NCBI GenBank assembly: GCA_963750935.1
Contig: CAVVSR010000011.1
Coordinates: 62,001-126,000, forward strand
DNA from: JACCXG01 sp963750935
Lineage (GTDB): Bacteria; Acidobacteriota; Vicinamibacteria; Vicinamibacterales; 2-12-FULL-66-21
DNA length: 64,000 nt
Direction of reading: 5' to 3'
Position numbers and translations under genes: made by a program
The notes under the pieces: model-generated
The model's database searches: none
What the model saw: only the letters and a program-made list of their open reading frames with translations
What the model was told of the DNA's origin: nothing
Shown here: positions 25,494-34,195 of the stretch, piece after piece
How positions within the stretch are numbered: the stretch's first letter is position 1
How the letters are laid out: the number at the start of each line of letters is the position of its first letter

Positions 25494-28202
25494 CTAGCCG
25501 GTATTCCGCATCCCTGCGGCGACGCCGTTGATGGTGACGAGCAGGGCCCGGCGGAGCTGGAGGACGTCCGCCGACTCGGCAGTATGGCCGTCGGCCGCCT
25601 CGCCGCCGGGATGCTGACGCAGCCGGCGCAGCAGCTCGACCTGGAGCAGGTTGATGGGATCGACGTACGGGTTGCGGACGTCGATCGAGCGCCTGAGGAC
25701 CGGGTTCTCTTCGAGCAGTCGGCGGTGACCGGTGATCGTCAGCACCGCCTCGGAGGCGCGGTGCAGCCGGTCGCGAAGCGCCACGCCGAGGTCGCGATGC
25801 TCCGGCGCCACGAGGTGGCGGTCGTAGTACGCGGCGATTCCGGCGTCCGCCTTGGCGAGGGCCATTTCCATCAGGTCGATCGTCGAGCGGAAGAACGGCC
25901 ACTCGCGATACATCGTGCGGCACAGCTCGCGGTCCTCGTCCGAGAGCGCGTCGCCGCCGATCTCCTCGACCCCGAGCCACGAGGCGAGGAGCAGCCGGGT
26001 CTGGGTCCATGCGAACTGCCACGGGATCGCGCGCAGGGTCTGGAGTCCGCCGTCGTTCGTCCGCCGCGCCGGCCGGCTGCCGATGTGCATGGCATCGAGC
26101 TCGCCCTCCGGCGTGGCGGTGCTGAAGTAGGGGATGAAGCGCGGATCGTCGTAGACGGTGCGGCGGAACGCGGTGCGTGCCGCCTGGGCGACGCGCTCCA
26201 TCGTGCTGCGCCAGCAGGCATCGACGGGGGACGGCGCAGCCAGCGTCGCTTCGAGCGTGGCCGTCGTGTAGACCTCGAGCGTGCGCACCGCGATGCCGGG
26301 CAGCCCGAACTTCGCCTGGATCATTTCTCCCTGTTCGGTGACGCGAAGCGTGCCGTCGACCGATCCTGGCGGCTGCGACTGAATGGCGAGGTAGGTCGGC
26401 CCGCCGCCGCGGCCGACGCTGCCGCCGCGGCCGTGGAAGAGCGTGATCGGCACGCCGTGATCGCGGCAGGCGGCGACGATCGATTCCTGCGCCTTGTACA
26501 GCTCCCAGGCCGCCGCCAGCCGGCCGATTTCCTTGGCCGAATCGGAGTAGCCGACCATCACTTCCTGCCGGCCTTCGTCCCGCATCACGCGCTCGCGGTA
26601 GGACGGGATCGACAGCAGGCCGTTCATGACGTCGGCGGCGGCGCGCAGATCGCGCGCGGTCTCGAACAGCGGCACGACCCGGAGCGGGCGGGCGATCTTG
26701 CCGACTTCGCGCTGCAGCAGCTCGACGGCCAGCACGTCCGAGGCCCGGCCGGCCTGGGTGATCACGTAGGCGCCGAGCGAGCTTCGTGGAATCGCCGCAA
26801 TCATCCGGAACGTGTCGAGCAGCTCGGTGACCTTCGGGTTGGCCACCAGGCCGTCGAGTGGGAGCCGGCGCTCCTGGCTGAGGATGTTCAGCAGGAAATC
26901 GACGCGGCGCTCCTCGGTCCAGCCGTCATACGAGCCCAGGCCCAGGTGACGGCTGATTGCGTCGACGGCTTCGGTGTGTCGCGACGCTTCCTGGCGGATG
27001 TCGAGCCGCACCAGCGACAGGCCGAACGCGGCGATGCGGCGCAGCACGTCGGCGAGCCGGCCGTCGGCGATGACCGCGTTCCCGGTCGCGCGCAGCGACC
27101 GGTCGCAGAGCAGCAACAGCTCCGCGAAATCGTCGTCGTCTTCGAGGAGAGGCACGTCCGGCGGCTCGAGTGCGCCGGTCCCCGTCAGGTCGTTCTCGAC
27201 GTAGCGCCGCGTCGCATCGAGGCGCTGCTGAAGCGCGCGCAGCACGGCGCGGTACGGTTCGTACGCCGTGCCCGCGAGCTGCTGCAGCTCGGGGGTGGCC
27301 GATCCCATCGACAGCTCGAAGCGCAGCTGCTCGATGTCCTTGCTGTAGAGCGACAGCGCCGTCCACCGCGCCATCAGGCATGCCTGACGGGTGACGCCTG
27401 GCGTCACGAACGGATTGCCGTCGCGATCGCCGCCAATCCAGGAGCCGAACCGGATCGGCGCCACCTCGAGCGGCAGGCCGCGGCCGGTGACCCGGCGCAG
27501 CGTGCGGTCCAGCGACCGGCAGAACTGCGGCACCGCGTCCCACAGCGTTTCCTCGAACACGGCCATCGCCGAGCGCACCTCGTCGAGCGGCGACGGACGC
27601 TCGCGGCGCACTTCCTCCGTCCGCCAGGCGCCGGTGATCTCGCGGCGCATCGCTTGGAGCAGCGATTCGCGCTCGTCACGGGTCAGGTCGGGCCGATCGA
27701 GCCCGGCCAGCGCCGTCGCGATCTGGTTGTACTTGTGCTGCAGCGTCCGCCGCATGATCTCGGTCGGATGGGCGGTGATGACCAGCTCGATGCGCAGCCG
27801 GCAGATCGCGTCGTACACCGCATCGGGCGAGACGCCGGAGGCGATCAGCCGCGGCAGCACTTCCTCGATCGACGCCTGCTGGGGCCGGCCGCCGGGTTCG
27901 AGCTGCAGCGCCCGCCGCCGGCGCATCCGATGATGCTGTTCGGCGATGTTCGCGAGATTCAGGAAGTGCGCGAAGCTCCGGGCCACCGGCAGCGCCGCGT
28001 CGACCGGCATCTCCACCAGCTCCACCGCGAGCCCCTCGAAGTCTTCGCTGCCGCTGTGGCTGCGGGTGCGTTTGGCGAGCGCGCGGACCCGCTCGACCCG
28101 CTCGAAATGGGCCTCGCCTTCGTGCTGGCGCAGCACTTCGCCGAGCAGCTCGCCGAGCAGGCGGACGTCGTCGCGAAGCGGCTTGTGGGGATCGGGCGTC
28201 AT
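25494..28202 (-). CDS. ppc: Phosphoenolpyruvate carboxylase
   Basis: The enzyme carboxylates PEP to oxaloacetate to refill the TCA cycle. The active-site histidine block VITAHPTEIMRRTL, FGSWIGGDRDGNPFVT, VGYSDSAKEIGRLAAAWELY, FHGRGGSVGRGGGPTYLAIQ and the C-terminal RNPYVDPINLLQVELL followed by the terminal GMRNTG are all present. Length 902 residues, full. It is divergent from the TIGR00300 gene with only 59 bases between, so both promoters overlap there. Confidence 0.97.
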   Translation of the reverse strand: MTPDPHKPLRDDVRLLGELLGEVLRQHEGEAHFERVERVRALAKRTRSHSGSEDFEGLAVELVEMPVDAALPVARSFAHFLNLANIAEQHHRMRRRRALQLEPGGRPQQASIEEVLPRLIASGVSPDAVYDAICRLRIELVITAHPTEIMRRTLQHKYNQIATALAGLDRPDLTRDERESLLQAMRREITGAWRTEEVRRERPSPLDEVRSAMAVFEETLWDAVPQFCRSLDRTLRRVTGRGLPLEVAPIRFGSWIGGDRDGNPFVTPGVTRQACLMARWTALSLYSKDIEQLRFELSMGSATPELQQLAGTAYEPYRAVLRALQQRLDATRRYVENDLTGTGALEPPDVPLLEDDDDFAELLLLCDRSLRATGNAVIADGRLADVLRRIAAFGLSLVRLDIRQEASRHTEAVDAISRHLGLGSYDGWTEERRVDFLLNILSQERRLPLDGLVANPKVTELLDTFRMIAAIPRSSLGAYVITQAGRASDVLAVELLQREVGKIARPLRVVPLFETARDLRAAADVMNGLLSIPSYRERVMRDEGRQEVMVGYSDSAKEIGRLAAAWELYKAQESIVAACRDHGVPITLFHGRGGSVGRGGGPTYLAIQSQPPGSVDGTLRVTEQGEMIQAKFGLPGIAVRTLEVYTTATLEATLAAPSPVDACWRSTMERVAQAARTAFRRTVYDDPRFIPYFSTATPEGELDAMHIGSRPARRTNDGGLQTLRAIPWQFAWTQTRLLLASWLGVEEIGGDALSDEDRELCRTMYREWPFFRSTIDLMEMALAKADAGIAAYYDRHLVAPEHRDLGVALRDRLHRASEAVLTITGHRRLLEENPVLRRSIDVRNPYVDPINLLQVELLRRLRQHPGGEAADGHTAESADVLQLRRALLVTINGVAAGMRNTG

Positions 28203-28261
28203 CGCCAGCGGTCCCGGACAGGTCCGGCCGGAGCCCCCGGTGTAAGCTTCACCCTCGGATC

Positions 28262-29482
28262 ATGCACGAAGCGCATCCTCACACGGCAATCGTCGGGGCC
28301 GAAGGCCATCTCATCGATTCGAACATCCTCAACGCGATCTTCGACAAGGTGATCGAGCGCGGCGGCGCGTTCGAGGTGCTCGAGTTCTCCATCGGCAGGA
28401 CCAACGACGACTTCTCGCGCATTTCGCTGAAGGTTTCCGCGCCGTCCGCCTCGGGGCTGCAGCGTCTCGTCGAAGACCTGATGCAACTCGGCTGCAACCC
28501 GGCCGACCAGACCGACGCGCTGGTGCGGTCCGCCGATCGCGATGGCTGCGCACCCGACGACTTCTATTCGACCACGAACATGCGCACGCAGGTACGCGTC
28601 GACGGGCGATGGCTCGACGTCGAGCGCCAGCGCATGGACGCGGTCATCGTGATTACCGGCGGCGCCGAGTGCCGCAAGCTGCGCGAGGTGCGCGCCGGGG
28701 ACCGGATCGTGTGCGGCGTCGAGGGCATCCGGGTGACGCCGGAGTTCCGCGAGCGCGACCGCGGCGACTTCGCGTTCATGTCGAACGAGATCTCGTCCGA
28801 GCGGCGGGTCGAGGCGAGCGTCGGCCGGATCGCCGCGCTGATGCGCGACGTCCGGGCCCGGGGCCAGCAGATCGTCTTCGTCGCCGGCCCGGTCGTCGTG
28901 CACACGGGTGGCGCCGCCTACTTCACCGAGCTGATCCGCCGCGGCTGGGTCGACATGCTGCTCGCGGGCAATGCGCTCGCCGTGCACGATGCCGAGCTCG
29001 CGCTGTTCGGCACCTCGCTCGGCGTCGACCTCGAGGCCGGCACGCCGGTCCAGGGCGGCCACCGCCATCACATGCGCGCGATCAACGCCATCAACCGCGC
29101 CGGCGGTGTCCGGCCGGCGGTGGCGAGCGGGGTGCTGACCACGGGCGTGATGGTCGAATGCGTCCGCGCCGGCGTCGACTTCGTCCTCGCCGGCAGCATC
29201 AGGGACGACGGGCCGATCGTCGACACCATCACCGACATCATCGAGGCGCAGGATCGCTATGCGGCGGCCCTGTCCTCCGCCGGCCTGGTGATTGTGCTGT
29301 CGACGATGCTGCACGGCATCGGCGTCGGCAACATGCTGCCGGCCTGGACGCCGGTGGTGTGCGTGGACATCAATCCCGCGGTCGTCACCAAGCTCGCCGA
29401 TCGCGGCTCCTCCCAGACCATCGGCCTGGTCACCGACGTCGGCCTGTTCCTGCACCAGCTCGTGCGCCGGCTGCCGGAGTAA
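28262..29482 (+). CDS. TIGR00300/LOR-SDH family protein (ornithine cyclodeaminase-like)
   Basis: The 406-residue protein fits the LOR/SDH bifunctional-domain family found in archaea and at the C-terminus of cyanobacterial AgrE/ArgZ, where it has ornithine cyclodeaminase activity. The N-terminal part has GHLIDSNILNAIFDKV and EFSIGRTNDDFSRISLKV. The C-terminal part has a Rossmann-like NAD site (GPVVVHTGGAAYFTELIR, LLAGNALAVHDAE, LAGSIRDDGPIVDTITD, LSTMLHGIGVGNMLP, VDINPAVVTKLADRG). Expected chemistry is NAD-dependent conversion of ornithine to proline; this is family knowledge, not proven here. Confidence 0.72.
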   Translation: MHEAHPHTAIVGAEGHLIDSNILNAIFDKVIERGGAFEVLEFSIGRTNDDFSRISLKVSAPSASGLQRLVEDLMQLGCNPADQTDALVRSADRDGCAPDDFYSTTNMRTQVRVDGRWLDVERQRMDAVIVITGGAECRKLREVRAGDRIVCGVEGIRVTPEFRERDRGDFAFMSNEISSERRVEASVGRIAALMRDVRARGQQIVFVAGPVVVHTGGAAYFTELIRRGWVDMLLAGNALAVHDAELALFGTSLGVDLEAGTPVQGGHRHHMRAINAINRAGGVRPAVASGVLTTGVMVECVRAGVDFVLAGSIRDDGPIVDTITDIIEAQDRYAAALSSAGLVIVLSTMLHGIGVGNMLPAWTPVVCVDINPAVVTKLADRGSSQTIGLVTDVGLFLHQLVRRLPE

Positions 29483-29503
29483 GCGGCGGCCGGAAAATTC
29501 CTC

Positions 29504-29534
29504 TAGACAACATAGTCTATCGGCATGGTAGGGT
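29504..29534 (+). promoter_or_regulatory. Operator/promoter of the Rrf2 gene
   Basis: TAGAC-N6-GTCTA (29504-29519) is a perfect 5-bp inverted repeat overlapping a TAGACA -35-like box. A weak -10 (TAGGGT, 29529-29534) lies seven bases before the GTG start, so the message is probably leaderless. Position and symmetry suggest autoregulation by the Rrf2 protein. Confidence 0.45.
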
Positions 29535-29541
29535 ATTCGAG

Positions 29542-29995
29542 GTGCTGTCGAGGCGATCGAAGTACGGGCTGAAAGCGCTGCTCGCGCTCGCGGCAAGACA
29601 GCGGCCGCGGGCCGGTGCTGGTGTCCGAGCTCGCGGAGCGGGATGCGATCCCGAAGAAGTTTCTCGAGGCGATCCTCCTGGACCTGAACCGCAAGGGCGT
29701 GGTCCAGAGCAAGAAGGGCAAGGGCGGCGGCTACTTCCTGCGCCGCGGACCGTCGGAGATCACCGTCGGCGAAGTGATCCGGGCGCTCGAGGGGCCGCTC
29801 GCGCTGGTGCCGTGCGTCAGCCAGACCGCCTACGCGCGATGCGTCGAGTGCGTGGACGAAGAGACCTGCGGCGTGCGCATCGCGATGCAGCGAGTGCGCG
29901 ACGCGACCGCGCAGATCCTCGATCACACCACGCTGGCGGACCTGAACCGCACGACCGCGAGGAAGCGCACCGCCGGCAAGCGAGGGACCCGATGA
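29542..29995 (+). CDS. Rrf2-family transcriptional regulator, one-base shift
   Basis: The Rrf2 winged helix begins LSRRSKYGLKALLALAARQ. After one extra base near 29609 it continues GPVLVSELAERDAIPKKFLEAILLDLNRKGVVQSKKG, then KGGGYFLRRGPSEITVGEVIRALEG. The C-terminal half keeps three cysteines (CVECVDEETCGV), as in cluster-binding members such as IscR and NsrR. The rejoined protein is about 150 residues. It heads a sulfate-uptake locus and overlaps a polycysteine leader (ATGA), so a CymR/IscR-like sulfur sensor is likely. The shift looks like an assembly indel. Confidence 0.85.
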
Positions 29996-30075
29996 TGATG
30001 CGACGTCAGACCTGTTGTTGTTGCCGCACCATATCCGGCCGTGCCACCGCACGACTCGCAGGCGCCGACTCGTGA
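29992..30075 (+). CDS. Polycysteine leader peptide of the sulfate-uptake operon (27 aa)
   Basis: Three consecutive ATG codons open a frame encoding MMMRRQTCCCCRTISG and on to TGA at 30073-30075. Four Cys codons stand in a row (30013-30024). The first ATG overlaps the TGA of the Rrf2 gene, so translation is coupled to the regulator. An intrinsic-terminator-like hairpin follows 35 bases after the stop, and the sulfate porin and transporter genes come next. It very likely acts as a cysteine-sensing attenuator. Confidence 0.82.
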   Translation: MMMRRQTCCCCRTISGRATARLAGADS

Positions 30076-30109
30076 TCTGAGTGTCACGACGCTGCGACGA
30101 GCATCGATG

Positions 30110-30140
30110 GCCCGGACGGTTCGACCGTACCGGGCTTTCT
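30110..30140 (+). terminator. Attenuator hairpin before the porin gene
   Basis: GCCCGG-ACGGT (30110-30120), loop TCG, ACCGT-A-CCGGGC (30124-30135) gives 11 pairs with one bulged A, followed by TTTCT. The T-tract is short. CCGGCC at 30035-30040 could pair with its 5' arm (GGCCCGG, one bulge) as a weak antiterminator. Confidence 0.7.
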
Positions 30141-30168
30141 GCTGTACGCCTTTCGAAAGGATTGACTG

Positions 30169-31417
30169 TTGACGCGTCGATCTCGTCTTCGTCCTCGCTG
30201 GAACCCTGGCGTCTCTCGTCCATGCAACGGCCTTCGCGCAGGACGAGAAGCCGAAGCCGCCGCCGCTGACGGCGGGCTGGCGCGACGGGTTCGTCATTCA
30301 GAGCGAGCAGGGGGACTTCCGGCTGCAGATCGGCGCCCTCATTCACGCCGACGGGCGCTTCGCGGCCGGCGACGACAGCGAGGTCGTGAACGACACGTTC
30401 CTGATCCGGCGGGCGCGGCCGTACCTGCGGGCTCGCGTCGGGAAGTACTTCGAGTTCTACCTGAACCCCGACTTCGGCGGCGGGTCGCTGGTCCTGCAGG
30501 ACGCCTATCTCGACACGGTGTTCAGCCCGGCATTCCGCCTTCGCATCGGCAAGGCCAAGTCGCCGTTCGGCCTCGAGCGGCTGCAGTCGTCGTCGAACAT
30601 GCTGTTCTACGAGCGCGCGCTGCCCACCTCGATCGCGCCCAACCGGGACGTCGGCGTGCAGGTGCTGGGCGAGCTTGCCGGCGGGCGGGTCAGCTACGCG
30701 GCGGCGGTCACGAACGGTGTCGCCGACGGTGGAAGCGCGGACGTCGACAACGGCGACAGCAAGGACGTCATCGGCCGCGTGCTGGTGCGTCCGTTCAGCC
30801 GGAACACCGACAGTCCGCTGCGCGCGCTTGGTCTTGGGCTCGCCGGTTCCGTTGGCCGCCAGACCGGCTCGGCGGCGCTGCCGACATTCCGAACGGCGTC
30901 GTTGCAGCAGATCTACTTCTCCTACGTGGGCGCCACCGGCGACGGCGTCCGGACCCGCTACTCGCCGCAGGGCTTCTACTACTACAAGTCCTTCAACGCC
31001 CTCGCCGAGTACGTCCACTCGGAGATGCCGATCCGGCGCGACGGCGCCACCGCTGAAGACGGCCACGACGCATGGCAGGTCGCGGCTGCCTATGTGCTCA
31101 CCGGCGAAGCCGCAACCGAGAGCAGCGCGGGCGTCCGGCCGCGCGCGAACTTCGATGTCGGCGCCGGGCATCTCGGCGCCTTTCAGGTCGCCGCCCGCTA
31201 CCACGTGCTGACGATCGGCGAGGAGGCGTTCGCGCTGGGCGCCGCGGTCGCGGCGGCGAGCCGGAAGGCGGAGGCATGGACCGTCGGCCTGAACTGGTAC
31301 CTCACGCCGCACTTCAAGTACGTCTTCAACTTCGAGCGCACCGTGTTCGACGACGACCGCGAAGGGGCGCGGCCGCCGGAGAACGCGTACGTGTTCCGCA
31401 CCCAGGTCAGCTTCTAA
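30169..31417 (+). CDS. Outer-membrane porin, O/P (phosphate-selective-like) type, one-base shift
   Basis: The mature part reads as a Porin_O_P barrel: GFVIQSEQGDFRLQIGALIH, LIRRARPYLRARVGKYFEF, YLNPDFGGGSLVLQDAYLD, RIGKAKSPFGLERLQSS, and a terminal aromatic (TQVSF) typical of outer-membrane barrels. A signal peptide (LVFVLAGTLASLVHATAFAQ) is in the same frame, but no start codon is. The TTG at 30169 with AAAGGA upstream is one base out of frame, so one extra base near 30178 is inferred. Family members pass anions. Placed before the sulfate ABC transporter and behind a Cys attenuator, it probably admits sulfate or organosulfur anions. Confidence 0.82.
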
Positions 31418-31435
31418 CGAACGGCAAGGACGATC

Positions 31436-32443
31436 ATGACTCACGCCATTCATCGGTTCGTGGCCGCCGCCTCGGTGGCCGTGCTGGTCGGCGCCGCGGT
31501 CGAGGCGCAGACACTCCTCAACGCGTCCTACGATCCGACGCGCGAGCTCTATGCCGAGGTCAACGCGGCGTTCATCAAGCACTGGCAGGCCAAGAGCGGG
31601 CAGACCGTGACGATCCGCCAGTCGCACGGCGGATCCGGCGCGCAGGCGCGTGCGGTGAGCGACGGCCTCGAGGCGGACGTGGTCACGCTCGCGCTCGGCT
31701 ACGACATCGACGCGGTGCAGCGAGCCGGCCTCATCACCGACGCCGGCTGGCAGAAGCGGCTGCCGAACAACAGCTCGCCGTACACGTCGACGATCGTGTT
31801 CCTGGTCCGCAAGGGCAACCCGAAGGGGATCAAGGACTGGAACGATCTGGTGAAGCCGGGCATCGGCGTCATCACGCCGAACCCGAAGACGTCAGGCGGC
31901 GCCCGATGGAATTACCTCGCCGCCTGGGAGTATGCGAAGCGGCAGCCGGGGGGCAGCGACGCGACCGCGCGCACGTTCGTCACGCAGCTCTACAAGAACG
32001 TGCCGGTCCTCGATTCCGGCGCGCGCGGCTCGACCACCACCTTCGTGCAGCGCGGCATCGGCGACGTCCTGCTCGCGTGGGAGAACGAAGCGTTTCTCGC
32101 GATGCGCGAAGGCAAGGGGGGAGTCGAGGTCGTCGCGCCGTCTTTGAGCATCCTCGCCGAGCCGCCGGTCGCCGTCGTCGACAAGGTGGTGGACAAGAAA
32201 GGCACGCGCGCCGCGGCGCAGGCCTACCTGCAGTTCCTCTACTCGCCGGAGGGGCAGGAGATTGCGGCAAAGCACCACTATCGCCCGCGCGATGCCACGG
32301 TCGCGGCGAAGTACGCGGGCCGTTTTGCCGCGGTGAAGCTGTTCACCATCGACGAGGCGTTCGGCGGATGGCAGTCGGCCCAGCGCGCGCACTTCGCCGA
32401 TGGCGGCACGTTCGATCAGATCTACCGGCCGGGGTCGCGGTAA
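31436..32443 (+). CDS. sbp: Sulfate/thiosulfate-binding periplasmic protein
   Basis: The 335-residue protein has a signal peptide ending VEAQT and the SBP/CysP signature LLNASYDPTRELYAEVN, QSHGGSGAQARAV, ADVVTLALGYDID, NPKTSGGARWNYLAAW and VYRPGSR-like end (IYRPGSR). It delivers sulfate to CysTWA. It lies 18 bases after the porin stop and 6 bases before cysT. Confidence 0.95.
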   Translation: MTHAIHRFVAAASVAVLVGAAVEAQTLLNASYDPTRELYAEVNAAFIKHWQAKSGQTVTIRQSHGGSGAQARAVSDGLEADVVTLALGYDIDAVQRAGLITDAGWQKRLPNNSSPYTSTIVFLVRKGNPKGIKDWNDLVKPGIGVITPNPKTSGGARWNYLAAWEYAKRQPGGSDATARTFVTQLYKNVPVLDSGARGSTTTFVQRGIGDVLLAWENEAFLAMREGKGGVEVVAPSLSILAEPPVAVVDKVVDKKGTRAAAQAYLQFLYSPEGQEIAAKHHYRPRDATVAAKYAGRFAAVKLFTIDEAFGGWQSAQRAHFADGGTFDQIYRPGSR

Positions 32444-32449
32444 GCGTCG

Positions 32450-33283
32450 ATGCCGATCGCGTCCGTGCGCCGCAGCGTCCTCCCCGGGTTCCGCCTCACG
32501 ATGGGGTTCACGCTGTTCTATCTCTGCCTCGTCGTGCTGGTGCCGCTGCTGACGTTGCCGGCGCGGACGGCCTCGATGACGTGGGAGGCCTTCTGGCAGA
32601 CGATCAGCGACCCGCGCGTGGTCGCGTCGTACCGGCTGAGCATCGGGGCGTCGCTCGTCGCGGCGAGCATCAACGCGGTGTTCGGATTGATCGTCGCGTG
32701 GGTGCTGGTGCGGTATCCGTTTCCCGGCCGGCGGCTCGTCGACTCGCTGGTCGATCTGCCGTTCGCGCTGCCGACCGCGGTCGCCGGCATCACGCTGACC
32801 GCCATCTATGCGCCGAACGGGTGGATGGGGCGGCTGCTGGAGCCGTATGGGTTCAAGGTCGCCTTCACGCGGCTCGGCGTGGTCATCGCGCTCGTGTTCA
32901 TCGGCCTGCCGTTCGTGGTCCGCACCCTCCAGCCAGTCATTGAGGATCTCGATCAGGAGGTCGAGGAAGCGGCGACCAGCCTGGGCGCGACGCGGTTCGG
33001 CGTGCTGACGCGCGTCGTGCTGCCGTACCTCTACCCGGCCTGGCTGACCGGCTTCGCCCTGTCGTTCGCCCGGGCCGTCGGGGAATACGGATCGGTCGTG
33101 TTCATCTCCGGCAACATGCCGATGCAGACCGAGATCGCGCCGCTGCTCATCGTCACGAAGCTCGAGCAATTCGACTACGAGGGCGCGACCGCCATCGCGC
33201 TGGTGATGCTGATGCTCTCGTTCACATTGCTGCTCGCCATCAACGCCCTCCAATCGTGGGCGAGCCGGCGTCTGGTGCACTGA
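32450..33283 (+). CDS. cysT: Sulfate ABC transporter permease CysT
   Basis: This inner-membrane permease has six hydrophobic segments and the EAA loop (EEAATSLGATRFGVLTRVVLP). The FARAVGEYGSVVFISGNMP stretch is characteristic of CysT. 277 residues. It pairs with CysW. Confidence 0.95.
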   Translation: MPIASVRRSVLPGFRLTMGFTLFYLCLVVLVPLLTLPARTASMTWEAFWQTISDPRVVASYRLSIGASLVAASINAVFGLIVAWVLVRYPFPGRRLVDSLVDLPFALPTAVAGITLTAIYAPNGWMGRLLEPYGFKVAFTRLGVVIALVFIGLPFVVRTLQPVIEDLDQEVEEAATSLGATRFGVLTRVVLPYLYPAWLTGFALSFARAVGEYGSVVFISGNMPMQTEIAPLLIVTKLEQFDYEGATAIALVMLMLSFTLLLAINALQSWASRRLVH

Positions 33284-33292
33284 AGGATTGAC

Positions 33293-34195
33293 GTGGCTGG
33301 ATACGCACACGCGCACGGACGGCAGCGGACGGCACGCAGGCGGGAGCTCACGGAGCCGCCGCTCGTGCGCGCCGCGCTGACGGTCGTCGCGCTGGGATTT
33401 CTCGCGCTGTTCCTGCTGCTGCCGCTGGTGACGGTGTTCGTCGAGGCCTTCGCGAGCGGCGCGGCCGCGTACTTTGCGGCGATCCGCGAGCCGGACGCGA
33501 TGGCCGCGCTCTGGCTGACGCTGCTTGCCGCGGCGATCGCCGTTCCCGCCAACCTGGTCTTCGGCGTCTGTGCGGGGTGGGCGATCGCGAAGTTCGATTT
33601 TCCGGGCAAGAACCTGCTGACCACGCTGATCGATCTGCCGTTCGCGGTCTCGCCGGTCATTGCCGGGATGGTCTTCGTCCTGCTCTTCGGACGCCAGGGG
33701 CTGCTCGGCCCGTGGATGGCGGAGCATGACCTCAAGATCGTGTTCGCCGTCCCCGGGATCGTGCTGGCGACGGTCTTCGTGTCGTTCCCGTTCATCGCGC
33801 GCGAGATCATCCCGGTCATGGAGGCGGGCGGCACGCAGGAGGAAGAGGCGGCCCGCGTGCTCGGGGCGAGCGGATTCCAGACGTTCTTTCGCGTGACGCT
33901 GCCGAACATCAAGTGGGGGCTCCTGTACGGCGTCATCCTCTGCAACGCGCGAGCGATGGGGGAGTTCGGCGCGGTGTCGGTCGTCTCGGGCAAGATCCGC
34001 GGCGTCACCAATACGCTGCCGCTGCACGTCGAGATTCTCTACAACGAGTACGCATTCCAGGCAGCGTTCGCGGTCGCGTCCCTGCTGGCGTTTCTGGCGC
34101 TCGTCACCCTGGTCGTGAAGACGATCGTGGAGCGGCGCATGGGGATGGGGACCGACGACGGCCTGGTCGTGCCCGGGGCTGCGGGGCCGTCATGA
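33293..34195 (+). CDS. cysW: Sulfate ABC transporter permease CysW
   Basis: This is the second permease of the sulfate importer, with six membrane segments and the EAA loop (EEEAARVLGASGFQTFFRVTLP). ARAMGEFGAVSVVSGKIRG is typical of CysW. Start GTG at 33293, ten bases after cysT. The stop overlaps the cysA ATG. Length 300 residues. Confidence 0.95.
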   Translation: MAGYAHAHGRQRTARRRELTEPPLVRAALTVVALGFLALFLLLPLVTVFVEAFASGAAAYFAAIREPDAMAALWLTLLAAAIAVPANLVFGVCAGWAIAKFDFPGKNLLTTLIDLPFAVSPVIAGMVFVLLFGRQGLLGPWMAEHDLKIVFAVPGIVLATVFVSFPFIAREIIPVMEAGGTQEEEAARVLGASGFQTFFRVTLPNIKWGLLYGVILCNARAMGEFGAVSVVSGKIRGVTNTLPLHVEILYNEYAFQAAFAVASLLAFLALVTLVVKTIVERRMGMGTDDGLVVPGAAGPS

